Assembly (NCBI RefSeq): GCF_000001735.4
Contig: NC_003071.7
Span: 14,129,151-14,193,150, forward strand
Direction of reading: 5' to 3'
Origin: Arabidopsis thaliana
Taxonomy: Eukaryota > Streptophyta > Magnoliopsida > Brassicales > Brassicaceae
Length of the DNA stretch: 64,000 bases
Made by a program: the position numbers and the translations under genes. The notes beneath the pieces are model-generated. The model was not told where the DNA came from. It ran no database searches and worked only from the letters and a program-made list of their open reading frames with translations. Each line of letters begins with the position of its first letter. Positions within the stretch are counted from its first letter, which is position 1. Of the stretch, positions 1 to 13,972 are shown in pieces.

Positions 1-1850
1 ATGTTTGAGGAATCTACAGAAAAATATTAAAATTATCAAGACAGCAGGAACCAATACAAAAAAAATCACAAGACTAGGCAGGAGGGCAACATTTTTTTAG
101 TTAAGTTTCAAACCGAATACTAGGATCTAAATAGATATAGTGAGTATAAATCACATGCCTCTACAAACAAGAAAAAATACATAAACGTAGCAAGTCGTCA
201 GGTCTTGCCTTCTAACATTCAAATGCATATTCAAAGATAGATACGAGTCTATGTGCAGTACCTGTCGCTTTTTTCGCTTCTGGGAAAGAGCAGCATTACA
301 ATCAGTCAATTCCGTAATAATTTCAGCTGAAATTCCAGGACACAATTTCTTTGCATCAGGACCCAGTTCCTCGTCAACGGCAGCTATTATACAACAAAAG
401 AGTATAGTGACATGTTACAAGAGGAAAAAATAACTAGCCAATATATTTTGAGTAAAAAGTGTACAATCATACCTCGTTTACCATTACTCAGAGCAGCATT
501 AGCTGTCACAGCTTCAGGGGCCGCAGGTATATGTCTCTCAACCTCGGCCAGTAATTGGCGTGCTTCGTCTCTTTCTTTTTTAAGTCTAGCAATCACACGA
601 CAAGCAGAATCATGCTGCAAACAGAAGGTAAAACAGTCCCATCAGTAGACTAAACACACTAAAAGATGAAATGAGTGAGGAAAATAAATCTAGGGTGCAT
701 AAAACAAATTTATTGACCATGGCACCTCATAAACTGGTGACAGAAACACACAGCCAAAATTACCTGATACAAGGCATGACTTAGCTCTTGCCTTGCAGTA
801 TGTAGTTGTTGCTCCAGTGCAAAATTTGATAGCATCAAACCGTCCCATTCCTAAAAAATGCAAAGCAGCTAAACTTCTCACGCAATTACTTCGAATAATT
901 CATCCCAAAAAAATGAACAATTTATGTTGATTAGCACTCAGAAAAGGAGCAGGTGATCCGCGTAATAATGTTACTAAAGAGAAGAGGCCAATGTGTTCAG
1001 TTAAACGAATCTTGTATACATTTAAGAAACAACCTTGGAAAATTTATTTTAAGTCAATCAACCAAACTCTACATGACCAATAACATAAAACATTGTGACA
1101 TTTCTTAGTGAACTTCCCATTAAGAAAACAAGCATAAATCCAAGAGAAAAGGTAGGAACAAATTTGCAAAAGAACAATTAAAGCTTACATTCTGGAACGT
1201 TCCGAGCAATCCAGGGATACTAGCTGTATGCAATGTTTTCGGCTTTATGATCTACACAATTGACAATTACATTAAAAAATCTCAAACAAATATCGTCAAC
1301 AGTACTTTGCATCAAATAGTTAAAGAGATTACACTACCTCCCCAGTTTTGATGGGAACAATGTCATCAATGGTAAGTGGTTCGCCAGTAACCGGGCACTT
1401 CCCATAATCCTACAGAGGAAAATAATTTAGAAGAAATCATTCATTTCCAAGTGGCGTGATAATCTAAAAGAGCTCTCACTGGAGATCGGATCTCATTGGT
1501 GCCCAAAAGAATTTCTCGATAATTTCACAGTGCTACAAGAATCATCCGAAGTAAACCAAACAACATCACTCAAATTACGAGAAATCCTTCCAGTGAGAAC
1601 AAAAAAAACAAGACGGTAAAAGTACTTGGCAGTGCTTAATTCAGCTCAAAGCTTACCGATATATGTCTTTCGATTAGTCGTCTCTCGAAGAGTAATCCTG
1701 ACTTCGTCGAAACCACTGGCTCCACGGGAACTTCTCCTGAAACTGAAAGAACACAGTGCCGCCACCAACATCAACCATAAGAAAACCCTAAATCGGCATA
1801 TTGAGAAAAAATAGAGAGAGACGACTGAAAGCTTTACTTGCACAGTTCAT
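1..1850 (-). CDS. MAC3B: PRP19-type U-box protein MAC3B, N-terminal part (partial)
   Basis: Homolog of the PRP19 E3 ubiquitin ligase of the spliceosome-associated NineTeen/MOS4 complex, a nuclear complex linked in Arabidopsis to splicing and immunity. Coding exons read on the minus strand: 1838-1850, 1657-1742, 1338-1409, 1189-1251, 764-850, 473-614, 262-383, and 1-13 continuing off the left edge; all joins keep frame and use GT-AG. About 199 residues are present. The N-terminal U-box covers roughly residues 4-70 ([11 protein letters not shown], then [19 protein letters not shown]). A PRP19-type helical region follows ([32 protein letters not shown]), then a basic linker ending KRKKRQ. The WD40 repeats of the family must lie outside the window. 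The first exon codes only MNCA plus one base, typical of this family. Identity as MAC3B rather than its chromosome 1 paralog MAC3A rests on the neighbouring genes. Confidence 0.95.
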
Positions 1851-2043
1851 CGTAGGAAGAACGAGTGATACGACGAAGTACGAGAACTCAGGTCGATGTA
1901 GAACTTCCTGTGAGTGGGGCGGAGCAAGGGTTTTATCTTCTCCGGTCCGGCGCTACAAAGCAAAAACGCGGAAGCCGGGAAATGGTTGAAGAGAGAGACG
2001 ACGATTAACACTCTCACTTGATATATTAGGGATTCAATTTAAT

Positions 2044-2078
2044 TGGGCCTTTAACGATCACCTTCTTATATTTGGGCT
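2044..2078. promoter_or_regulatory. Site II (TGGGCC/T) pair upstream of MAC3B
   Basis: TGGGCC lies at 2044-2049 and TGGGCT at 2073-2078, within about 60-100 bases of the likely MAC3B transcription start. Such TGGGCY pairs are common in plant housekeeping promoters bound by TCP factors. The motif match is direct; the function is inferred. Confidence 0.5.
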
Positions 2079-2079
2079 T

Positions 2080-4650
2080 TTAAATCGATCCAACCATTAG
2101 AATTTGAAATTGACGACGTTTTATATTAGTTTTAAAATCTGTTTTAACTCATGTTGAACTAAAATTGGGCATTCAGTAATTTTGGTTGATTCATGTACAT
2201 TTACTCATTAGATTATAAAACAAACCCATTGTTTTGTTACAGATTTTTTTTTGTTATATGTTGTTGCGACTATGTTTTAATCTAAAGAACGAGCACAAAT
2301 ATCGAATGAGACCGAGGTAGGTTTGTTCTTTGCATCTTAATCGCCTATCTTATACCCATTACCCACCAACACTCCATACTCACCAACAATCAAATAACAA
2401 TTAACAACATATCCTCGATCACAACAAACAAAATCAACCGTTCAAGAGATCCTAAAAATATGTTCTAAGATGAAAGAATAAGGGATATATGTTTGTACAT
2501 TTCATTGACAATTAGAGATATGGTTTATCTGTTGGTATATCGTTATGGATTCACGTTGCAAATGCGACCTCCACGGGTTCGATATACAAATTATATACCT
2601 AAGGTCAAAATCAATGGTATTTTATTTTTAATGTCTAAAGATAGGACGATGAGGGTACCATCCTAAGCACAATAGCTGTGTCCTTTCTATTTGCATAAAA
2701 GTTATATTCTTAGGATCCAAAGATGAAAGCGAACTCTCATACAAATACAATGCTCCAAGAAAAAAAGAAAAAAGAAAAAAAAAACAATGCTCCAAGAAAA
2801 AGATATTTATGAAGAAAAAATTATTTTTCATATTAAACCTAGATTGAAGAACGAGCTAATGACGCATATGTATAGTTCATATACGCATGACATTTTGTTT
2901 TGTTTTCAACCCTAAATAATACGTACGTATAACGTTTGAGATTATGTAATTAATATTGGTGAATCGTAATTATATATAGATAATTAATGGTTGATTATAT
3001 ATTACAGATGCACATGCATATATAAATTTTCTTCATTTTAGGTATTGGTTTTATATCTTGAAATTAAAGTGGTGGTCGTTTTCTATTTGGATAATGCGTG
3101 ATGCATATATTGCATTTCAGACTTTATATGAAGATGGTCATATCTTCAAAAGTATCAATTCATCAAATCAGCTTTGATCTTAAGCTGTTTTACTTTTATT
3201 TTAATTTCCTTTCGTTAAATTTTAATCTGTAAACAATTTATTGCAATTCTCGTAATCCCAAATTCTGAACTTCTACACCCAGATAATCCTTATAATATGT
3301 GTCTTAATCGCTATTATGCACGTGTGTAGTGTAGTTTAAGCTCATACACAATTTTGTGTTCAAAAAAAAAACCTCATATAAAATTTAGTTTGTGCAGACG
3401 ACTTGAAAGTGAAGTAATAATATTTTTGGACATAGAATAACTAGATAGACTCTTGACAATGATTTTCAAATGGTAGATAGACTTTTGTGACCAAAATAAG
3501 ATACTGAAAGGCGATGTTGATGTCTCATGATTAGAACAAATAAAAAGAAGAGAACTATATTTTCCATGTAATGAAATAAGTGAAATACAAAAAACACTTA
3601 AGATCTACTATAGTAACCAAAAACGCTTTCAAAACCATTAAAATAATATTTTATTTTTATCGGCAACACAAGTACAAATGTAAATCGTGGGCTTAAACAA
3701 AAAGTGAATCCGTGTTTACCTATTTGAAGACTATAAATGTGAAATAAACACTCGTAAGTTATAGTTTGATGGATAACACGTACGACTCGTACTTTTGTTT
3801 GTGTCTTACGTACCGATAATGAGATCTCGAGCATGTAGCCTGTAGTCTCTACACACATATCTTCTCATATTAATTTTTTTCTGTTATGGACCTTATGGTT
3901 ATTAGAATAACAAAAGTGTACGAAAGTGAAATATTCTCAATTTTGAATAACAATGCATTGACCCTATGCTCAAACTGTCACAATCAAAGCATTTTTCTAT
4001 ATGAAATCATTTTCATATTTTTTATTAAAAAAAATGTTCGAAGTTGGTTAAACATTGTTTTCGAATTTTATCTGATATCCCTAAATATTTTCTTAAGGCA
4101 AATAATATGCTTATTGTCCAAAGACATTTTGTCCAGTAGCATTTTACTTTAGATATCTTCTATTTTCTAATACTTTACTGACCTGGTCGAAATCTTTTTC
4201 TCTCCTTTGCGGGAAATCATGAGCCAAGTCAATAAAATTAGCAAACGAGATAAAAGATAGAAAAATGCATATCTAAATTAAAAACATAGAAACTAATTCC
4301 ACGAATATAGGGCTTAATTTAGGACGATTTTCAGTCAAAAACGTCAAAATCCACGGAACAAGAATTGGGTCAAACTCATTGACCGGTCTAAATAGTTTCC
4401 TCCTACGTGAGATCCTTTACCCACGTCAACACCATTATATCTACGTGGGCTTTCCACGTCATGTGAAGAGGAGAATCGAGGGTATCACATTTTTGCATCA
4501 AGTCCACGCTGGAATATATTATAAAAATTATGTGAAAATAATTTGTACATACACTGAAACACACATGCATTAGTTTAGTATATACAAATATATACATACA
4601 CATAAAACCAAAAGTATATATATATATGTATGATTGTTACGTGAAACTCC
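2080..4650. other. AT-rich intergenic region between divergent genes
   Basis: This stretch separates the head-to-head MAC3B and CCT-motif genes and should hold both promoters. The open frames here are short, lack codon structure and match no family I know. Simple A- and T-rich tracts occur near 2760-2830. I see no RNA gene, and no terminal repeats or coding remnant of a transposon. Confidence 0.6.
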
Positions 4651-4965
4651 CATAACCTCTTTTTTTCCAGAAAACTATAAGAATTTGAATTTCTTCTCTG
4701 TCCAAACAGAAGAACCTTTGTTCTGTTTTTAATTCAATTACCTCTTTGTTTTTTCAGTTTTTGTTGTTTTTTCCTCCCAATATTTGAATTTCTTCCATGG
4801 ATTTTCTTGTTCATCATACATCACTCATTCCAATATTATTCCACAAATCATCCTTGAAGCCTCGTTCATTAATTTTCTTGCTATAATTCATATTTTCTCG
4901 GGAATTTTCTTTATTTTCCCAGAAAGTTTTCGCATTAACATTGGAGATATACAAAGAACACAAAC

Positions 4966-7686
4966 ATGTTGCAAGACATGATCTCGTCTCACTCTCACGA
5001 TCAGCTTTCCATCGTAATTCTCTTCTCATTATTGCTTTCATTTTTATTCATGCAATGCGTAGATGTTTTTGTCTTTGAAATTTTGCTTACATGTATAGAT
5101 CATATAAACTCGAGTCTAATCTTATAAACTGATTAATTTTTATTCCGTAGTCTTTTATTCGGCAACTACCCTATAATTTCAGCTAGTTTTTCTTTTTTGG
5201 TGTAACGTCATTTTCTTCTACTTATATTCCATTTGATCTTCTTATAAATTGCTTCATTCTTTTCGCTTTTCTTTCTTTGTTATTCTCTCCGCACTTCAAT
5301 TTGTCCTTCCATGCGATTTTTTTTTGAACAATCATTATCATAATTCTCATTGGCATACGATTATTACTTATAAACCAATAGAAAATCGTCACATGATATG
5401 GAACAATATTGTTCTACAAAATAACTGTAACCATAATTCACTATATCTATCGTATTTTAGTATAGATTTTTATTCTCATCAAACGAAAAATGCTAGATTT
5501 AATCTCTCACCTTGGATTTTATGCAAAATCTACATATTACGTGAATTTCACTAGGAGCATTGTTTGTTATCATGATGGGTTTGTATATGATCATGATCAT
5601 AATGGGTTTCACACATGTTCTGATATTTTATGAAGTGCCCTTTACTTTTTCTTTGTGGGAAAAAAATCTGGATGTTGGTTCATACCAGGCAATTTTAAAT
5701 TATTTTGTCAATACGAAAAGGAAATACCAGAATCAGAAAACTTTCCGTTTATAGAAACTCCACTCTTCTTTACTTTATCTTTTTAGCTATTGGAAGTAAT
5801 TGGAACACTTCTTCTTAACATGTCACATAAAAGAACAGATGCATTTAATCTCTCTTGTGTTGTCCTCAACAAATATTGATAACAAACAAACATTGGATTT
5901 GATCAAGACACCAAAATCTTTGGAGTGTTTGGATGTCGAAAAACAGAATCAAAACATCTTACAGATTCTTAACATAGTTAAGCCAGAACAAAATTACTTA
6001 AGTATAAATAAATTTCTCTTAAGATTTAAGAACTAATATCTTGTAGCTTCTTATGATTTCACCAGTTCTAATTTCTTGTGACTCAAGCCAAAACCTTTGT
6101 TACCTTTTTTTGATGCTTGGCTTTAACGTAATCTCTTCAAAAGATCTTGGTTCATTTACTTTCCATGCTCGATCTAATCTTTGAAACTAACTATTGTTTT
6201 TATTATCTTAACAGGATGATATCACGAGCCCTCTTAGTGCTCAGATCTTCGATTTCTGCGATCCACAACTCTTTCAAGAAACCTTTAATCAATCCTCTGA
6301 AGTCACCTCTACTTCAAACATTCTTGAGAAATCCGGAAGCTTCCATTCCAACACTAACACCACCACAACAACTGAGAACAGTAACAACAACAACAACAAC
6401 AAGAACACAAACCTTCAAGACGATGAAGATGACAACAACAACACGGATCTGTCCATAATCTTTGATTCACAAGAAGATTTCGAAAACGATATAACGGCTT
6501 CAATCGATTTCTCATCATCTTCACTGCAATATCCAGTCATCGATCATCTCCTCACGGCAATAAGCCAAGACCAGTTTGATTTCTCATCAGGTCTCCAAGT
6601 TATTCATCAGCCTCCTAACATTTCATACTCTGGAGATCCTCTGTCTCTATCGGCGATTTCCTCTCTAGCTCCTCCTCCCTTACAATCAGGGGTTTTCGAA
6701 GAAGATTGTCTTTCTTCAGTCCCAAGTTACAATCTTGGTTTGAACCCTTCTTGCTCTTTCTTCCGTTCGTCCGGTTTACCGGCGTATATGAGTACCGGTT
6801 TATTATCTGCTGAAAGTAATCTCGGTTATCTTCCCGGGAATATTCATGTGGGATCAGAAATCAATAAGCCACATGATCCACTGATGGACTTTCAAGCTGA
6901 TAATGGTGGTTTTTTTTGTCCGGATTCCATCAAACGTATGTTTAATCCAGAAGATCTCCAGGTAATTGAGTTTTTGTTACAAATATTTTCCGGTTAACGT
7001 TTGGTTATCTTTAAGAACCGGTATGGAGCTAAGATTTCCGGTCACAAGACCGGGTTGGTATTCTGATGTGATGCTAACCGGTTTAATTTTGTTGAAGAAG
7101 GCACTTGGTGGTGGCGCCGAGAACCAGAGCCACTTGGTGACACCTCAAGCTCATCCAGCATTAGGACCGGTCGATATAAACGGTTTAGAAGACTCAACGT
7201 TGAACAAAGTTGGAAAACTCTCCCCTGAGCAAAGGAAAGAGAAGATTCGTAGGTACATGAAGAAGAGGAACGAAAGGAATTTCAACAAGAAAATCAAGGT
7301 TCGGTTTTTATTAAACCAAACCGGACTTAACCGTTGTTAAATGTTGTCCCAATGATTTTTTTGGGGGGTTGTAGTATGCGTGTAGGAAAACATTGGCAGA
7401 TAGTCGACCAAGAGTTAGAGGAAGATTTGCAAAGAATGATGAATTTGGTGAGCCAAATAGACAAGCTTTTTCAAGCCATCATGATGATGAAGATGAAGAC
7501 GATGTAAGAAAACCGGGTTATTTTAACTCGATTTATATGAATTTATGTGAAAACTAACTAAGCCGATTGGGTTTACAGATGGGAGTGAAGGATGAGGAAC
7601 AATTGGTAGATTCTTCAGACATTTTTGCACACATTAGTGGAGCAAATTCCTTCAAGTGCAACTACCCAATCCAATCTTGGATTTGA
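4966..7686 (+). CDS. CCT-motif family protein (410 aa)
   Basis: Probable nuclear transcriptional regulator of the CCT (CONSTANS, CO-like, TOC1) type without B-boxes; I place it as At2g33350. Exons: 4966-5013, 6215-6961, 7098-7298 (7101 is an alternative acceptor), 7375-7503 and 7579-7686, giving 410 residues. Exon 1 codes only 16 residues (MLQDMISSHSHDQLSI) and is followed by a 1.2-kb intron. The long second exon is acidic, Ser- and Asn-rich, with a run of six Asn codons near 6387-6404. The CCT domain spans about residues 311-355: RKEKIRRYMKKRNERNFNKK, then YACRKTLADSRPRVRGRFAK, split by intron 3. The leader contains at least one short upstream frame at 4797-4886. The CCT assignment is certain; the targets are unknown. 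Confidence 0.93.
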
Positions 7687-7859
7687 GTTCCAAGTGCAAC
7701 ACCACATATACCTCATGTTTTAACATGAATCTTATAATAGTTACACAAATAGTATTGCTATAGAGTTATGACTTGTATACTTAGTTTTGTCATGCCCCCA
7801 ACAAGTTCTGTGACTTCTGTCAAAAAAATAAATAATCTAACTCGTATTGAAAATAAATA

Positions 7860-10690
7860 ATGAATAATGGGTTTAGGCAGGTTTGGATGAATAAATCAGT
7901 AGTGAGAATAAGGTTGTAATTATGTTACCTAGCAATTTGGAAATTTTGTAGATACTATGATATGTGATGTCTTGTATTTGATAAGTTGAGTTGAATTTTT
8001 TATCACCTGAACACTCTATATATATAATCGTCATATGAGTTATTATTTTGCTTCTCAAATCATTCAGATGTTCTATGCATACAAAATGAATAGACCGGTC
8101 AAATTGTCATGTCTAACACCTGGTTAGAAGATCTAATTAGTAATTAGATAATAACTATTTGATCCAAAAAAAAGGATAGTAGTAACTATTTTTAAGAAAA
8201 AGATGAAATAATTGGGCTTTAATTTGTTAGTATCAAAATGTTGGACTGGGCCAACAGAGTGTTACAGATCAATTATATAATTAAGGCCTCCCTTGTAGGC
8301 TACCATTTAAGATTAATGTAAAGCTTAAACGATTGACAACTTGATGCATGCGCAATAAATGATGATCGTACCATAATTTCATGGCCATATATAGTTGCTA
8401 AACTGAAAGAAGAACAAAAAGGTTTGTAGTAACTTTGTAATGAAATAATTCGATATTTTATTATGTTGAATAGTTCTTTTTGTTCGTTTCTGAAAAGTGA
8501 AAACCCATTTGCTAATTTTTTTTAACTTCTAAGTTCTAACCGAGGACTGTTAAAATATAAATGGCGACTAAGTCAATAACTTCGAACCAAACGTATCAAC
8601 GGCAAATATTAAAATATAGTGATTTTGACTTTAGAGATGAATTATGGTATTGAAATGTCACCATCAAATTTATGAAATCACTATAGATTTTTATGTTATA
8701 TAAAACTATATATATTCAAGAGTTTAACTATGCCATTTGACTTATAAACACGATAAATACAGTTTTATAATCTTACGGTCGAATAAATGCAAAGTGATTT
8801 CTTTTTTTCTTTTTTGACAGCGCAAAGTGATTTCATTGTTTGGTTCCTTAATTTATCGTATAATCGAAGTGTTCAGAGCAAACAAAACTTATCCTAAAAG
8901 TCCAATGAGTTAAAAATTTCATCATGGCTATAATTACTCTTTTGAAAATTAAAACATCCGATCTTGATCTATATAGATGATAGACTTACACAACTTGATC
9001 ACGACACAAGTCTTATCAACTTCGAGTCTATTTTATAACTTATTTTCCAGAACATCTACACGTGTGTCAAAAATCAAAAATATCGATAGATATGATTTTC
9101 GACCAGACACACTAACGAACTATAAAATCCAAGAAATAAGACTAAATCACATGCATGAAGAAACATGTATTCTGGTTGATGCTTCACATTTCCTTTTTAA
9201 AAAGGTTAATGAGATTAGTGCAAACAAATGGACCGGATTTGGTGGAGGAGAATCTTAGAGTATACAAACCAGAGCATCAATTTTATAATACGTACGGTAG
9301 GTCGACTGAATTTACACGTATATTTAAAGTCATATAGATATATATTTACAAACATATAATCTTCTAGATGAATAATTGAACTGACATTTACGATCTTCAA
9401 GAAGAATAATACACATATGTAGTGGAACTAAATTTCACTATACTATTTTATCGAAATTTACGTATTTGAATTTTGAAATTTAAATAAAAATGTAAGTGAA
9501 GGTGCAACCAAATGGTCGAGTCAACCATGTGCCACAAGCTCACGGTCCGGAATGAGACAAAACAGTTTTGTAATTTTGTTGGGTTGGTCCATATATTCTC
9601 AATATTCGTAGATAAAATATCAATATATGTTCTAAAGCCTCCAAATGTCAAATATTTTAATCATGTATAAAAAAGGCAAAATATGTATTGTAGGGTTTGT
9701 TTTAAAACTTTCAAACAATATATAGGTTTAATTTAACCTTTGCCATTATTGTATACGGAGCTACCTACTTTGGAAGTCGACCGTTTTCTAACAAATCACT
9801 CAATATCTATCTAATTAAAAACCTACCATTTTTATAACACAATCATACAATTTAAAAACCTCTTATTTTCTGGTTGAATGTTTATATTAGTCAAGTCAGT
9901 ATTGCATGTTTAGTACAAATTTGTTAAAATTTAACAACAATCAAATTGCAAAACTAACTAGAGAATTTAGAAACTTTGTTGAAACTCGTATAATAAATAC
10001 ATGCTTGAAATTTAAGAAATTTCTTCTTTTGATGTGTAACTAAATCTTATTACAATTAATACTACTTTTGTCTTTTTTTCTTATTCGTATCTTTTTTTTT
10101 TCCTTAAATAATGGCCTAACTCGATCCGGTCTTGGTAAACATCATGGACACTTGTATAAATTTCAATATCAAAATTGGTCATCCAAAATTTTCTAATGAT
10201 CGGGCTAATTTCGTTAGCAAAAGAGTTATATACTAATCAACTACATATAAGAACGTCCAAATCAAAACCTAAGCACATGAATTTGAATCGATCCACTACA
10301 TCATCCATACAATTAACATAAAAAAGTTCTAAAAAATCAATAATTGAAAAAAGAAGATCTAATGAAAAAAAAAACTTTAATGAAAATAAAATAAATTAAT
10401 AAAGAATAAAGAAAGAAAATAGTGAAAATAGAAAAAGTAAATAGTAGAAGAAAATGGGGGAGTTAATAATGTGGGCACTAGTCTCTGAAACAGTAACTTC
10501 TACTACTAAAAACTCCTGCTTTTTCGCCAACAAGTAGCCATCACTACCTTCCTTTTGATTCCCTCTCTCTCTCTCGATCGTGCCCACCAGCTCACTCACC
10601 CTCCTAAATCCACACTTTAAACTAAAAAACCCTAAATCTCGAGCCTTGACACAAGAGAGAAAAAAGAAACACACAACACAAAGAAGTGGG
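7860..10690. other. AT-rich intergenic region
   Basis: This lies between the 3' end of the CCT-motif gene and the leader of the DUF3527 gene. The longest open frame (8977-9258) shows no recognisable domain. Poly-purine and poly-pyrimidine tracts increase toward 10400-10700, next to the downstream promoter. I found no RNA gene or clear mobile element. Confidence 0.6.
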
Positions 10691-11750
10691 TCCGCATTTG
10701 TAAGAATCACCATTCCTTAGTAGTGGCCATAGTCAAGTGTCACCACACACACACCAAAAATAAAGACGTTCCTTTTTTCTCTTCGTCTCCATTGGTACTT
10801 ACTTACTAGTCAGACATTAACGTGCCTTTGTGAAAAACCAACCCATCTCTTTCCCTCTCTCTAGAAACCCAGAGAAGAAAACTCTTGCTTCCAAGCTTTT
10901 CCCACTCATAATTGCTTATTAGAAGGAGAAATTTTGCTTCTTTTCCTCTGCTTCCTCTTAACATAGAAGAAATTGGAGACACGGAAGGAAGAAGATCGCA
11001 ACAATCCAGAATTGGTGGAGGAGATTGCTTCGATCTAATCACTTCTTCTTCCATCCTCCAGGTATAGATTGGTTTTTAAAAATCTGTTCTTGGAGTTATT
11101 ACTAGTAACTAGCTTGTGGGTTCCTTTTTACTAGATTGGCTTTGGTACATGAAGTGATTCAGATAGAGAATTTTAGTTTCTAGGTCACTCCTGAGTAAAA
11201 TTCCTACCTTTCTACTTTTTCTCTGTTAGCTTGAGTTAGGTGCTTATTCTTCAAATGTTTCTTTCGAGCTTGGAAACTTCATCAAAGTTTTAGCTTTTTC
11301 TGTGATTCAATTAATGGCTACATCTAAAAATTCAAGCTTTTCTTTGATTGTCAATATTGTGTAGGGTTCTTCGTTTTTAGCTTTTTGTTGCTTTTAGGTA
11401 AGAGATTAGGTCATATTTAAAGACCTTGACTTTTCCGCAAATTAGTTTTGTTAGCATTAAGAGTCTCAAATTCAGCTTCTATTTGAAACAGTAGATTTCT
11501 GTATAGTACATTTTGGGATTCTGCACAATTTTGATTTTTGACAATATTACAAAATACAAAGGTTGTTGAAGATGTCTTGTGTCCAAAATAGTTAAAATCT
11601 TGTTCACTTTTGACTTAATATGCTCACTTGTTCTGTTCATGTTTGTCTTTCAGATTACTTGGAACTTGGAAGTGGTCTTTCTTCAATCTGTATAAGAAGA
11701 TGGGAAGTTGAAATTTGCTCGGCTTTGATTTGAGTATAGCGAGCGGAACG

Positions 11751-13720
11751 ATGGGAAGTGTTTCTCCTGATGCTCAGAAGGATGATCTTGAGCTTGAAGA
11801 TTCATTGAACATTGATGAGAATCTGTCTGGGGGAAATGGCTTATTGAAGTCAGGGAACTTGTTGAGCCAGAAAAGACAGCAATGTAGTTTAGTTTCAAAC
11901 AGCGGAAAGTGGTTACAGATTGTTAAAAACGGTCCCAAGGGATCTTTTTCTCGTGCCACTAGTTTCTTCGATAACAAGATCCCAAGGCAGTTGGTGTCAG
12001 TAGACGAGAAGTATCTCCGTCGATGCCTTGACCTGATTAATATCAGTGCGTTTAAGTCAGCCAGTTGCAGCCTTTCTTTGAATCTTGTAGGATCAAAGAT
12101 GAGTTTGTCTTCACGTCGCTTCGATTTACCTGTTATCCCCAAAGAAAATGTTGCTCGCCTTGTGTTTGATCTTCCGTTGGTAGATGATTCAGGCAGTCCA
12201 GTGATTAGCCGTGCAATTATAGGTTGCAAGAGGGTTACATATATGCTTGATAAGCCTACGTTACACAGTCTCGAAGCATTAGATGGTGATGGTAATAATA
12301 TCGGGACAAGGCGAGACCATAATGGTGAAAGCGAGTTGGTTTCATATGATGTTGTGAGGAAGATAGAGGAAAAAAACACCCCGGATTCACAGTTTCTGAG
12401 TTATCATTCTGGAAACATGCCCCGAAAGGCAGTTTCTTTATCAAGCACAAATTCATTGAGTTCTTCTTCTTCTGAGCAATCTTCTTCCTCGTGGTCTCCA
12501 TCTTCATCAGTTTCTCAAGGAACACTTCAATTCACTATGAAAGACAACAAGACGCCTCATTTTGTTTTCTCACTGGATGATCAGAAAGAGATCTATGTAG
12601 CTAGCTTAAGCACTACTAGTGTTGGGTCAGGTTTCGACCGTAGTTCTCTAGACTATTCGTATTTGATCCATTTGAAGAAAGGTCGCGGATCTGAGCCGCA
12701 GCATTTGGTTGGTAAACTAAAGGTATCAACTTTGTTTTCTGTCTCGTCCACGAATGAAAAAACTGTAGAGAGACAGTTTGTTCTATTCAGCAGTGGTGGA
12801 AATCCGCAGTTACCGTGCCACAAAGATATTAGGAAAAACAGAGGATTGCCTAAGAAAGTCGTTGATGCTCTCAAAAGCACCAAACGCACTTCAAGGCAAA
12901 GAAGTATCTCAAGATTCAGTAGAACAAGCTCCATACCGGATTTTTGTTCTTGGGAGCCATTTCAAGAACATGACAGCGATCTTGAACCCATAAGTTTACT
13001 GGATAATGACCTTCCACCAAATCTTGAAACCTCAGCTGTTGTTGTGAGAGAACAGTTTCCAGTGGAAGAAGAAGAAGAAGAAGAAGTCGAAAAAGTTGGA
13101 GGCTGGGGCATGAAGTTTCTCAAGAAAATTCCCTTAGCTCGAACCAAGGATGCTTCTAAATGTTCTAAGCATTCCACAAGCATAGATGTTGTGATTCCTT
13201 TAGGGATTCACGGAGGGCCGAGAAATAGAAACGGTGGTCCTTCGAGCTTGATTCAGAGATGGAAATCCGGTGGATGCTGTGATTGCTCTGGATGGGACTT
13301 GGGTTGCCCCTTAACCGTCCTTAAAGGCCAAGCGCGAAAAGACCAAAGTGAAGGCCAATGCAATCTTTTTGAGCTTTTCACAGAGGTAGCATTCAAGATC
13401 CAGTTACCACTTCCTTAACCATACATCATAGATTTCAAAAAATGGAAACTTTCTTGCATTCAAGATAACTCATCAACTAAAAAATCAGTCTTGGTCATAT
13501 TGACTCTGAAATTCGATTGATTCGTTGTGTGTTTTCGTTTCAGGGATTGATGCAGGGAAGTCCTGGACTAAGGATCATGAATGTTCGAGATGGTCTCTAC
13601 TTTGTCCAGTCTCAAGCAAAGATATCAGTTTTGCAATCTTTTTCAATTGCTTTAGCATACATTCATAGCCAAAGCCAGAGACTCCGGCCATGGTCGTCAA
13701 AGAAGTGTACAGAAGCTTAA
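11751..13720 (+). CDS. DUF3527 domain protein (603 aa)
   Basis: Function unknown; a plant-specific DUF3527 protein, which I place as At2g33360. Coding exons 11751-13385 and 13544-13720 give 603 residues. The start is the in-frame ATG at 11751 (MGSVSPDAQKDDLELEDSLN); an ATG at 11700 is followed by TGA after two codons. A leader intron (about 11062-11653) is inferred from CAG|GTATAG and TTTCAG sites. The middle is Ser-rich (SSSSSEQSSSSWSPSSSVS) and an acidic run, VEEEEEEEVEKVGGW, precedes the conserved C-terminal block. That block contains IPLGIHGGPRNRNGGPSSLI, then a Cys-rich segment (SGGCCDCSGWDLGCPL), and ends LQSFSIALAYIHSQSQRLRPW in the last exon. If the last intron is retained, the frame stops after ten extra residues and loses the conserved end. 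The family call comes from memory of this C-terminal signature. Confidence 0.9.
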
Positions 13721-13972
13721 CTAGCAAAAGAAAGGATTGCACAAAGTAAGATGGGCAAAACTCAGCCTTCATAGTTTTTAGTTGGGTTCTTGAGTTAACA
13801 ATATCTACAAATTAGTAGATATTATTTTTATTTTTTTATTTTTTGGCTTTCTGTTTAAATCTATAGAAAGTATATCATTGTCTCTTTACTGGAATCATAT
13901 GTGGGCTTTGGTATTGTTTTTCAAAGAGTTGTGTAAAATGTAAATTCTGACTTTTGATTTTCACCTTCATGA

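Noticed and set aside
5249..5754. Frames inside intron 1 of the CCT gene
   Set aside because: T-rich intronic sequence with no conserved motif; the exon 1 to exon 2 join is clean without them.
8977..9258. 93-codon frame with VDASHFLFKK, considered as an RNase H or LINE remnant
   Set aside because: The similarity does not extend beyond a few residues, and there are no flanking repeats or a poly-A tail.
11774..12379. 201-codon minus-strand frame
   Set aside because: Complementary shadow of the DUF3527 exon; no independent support.
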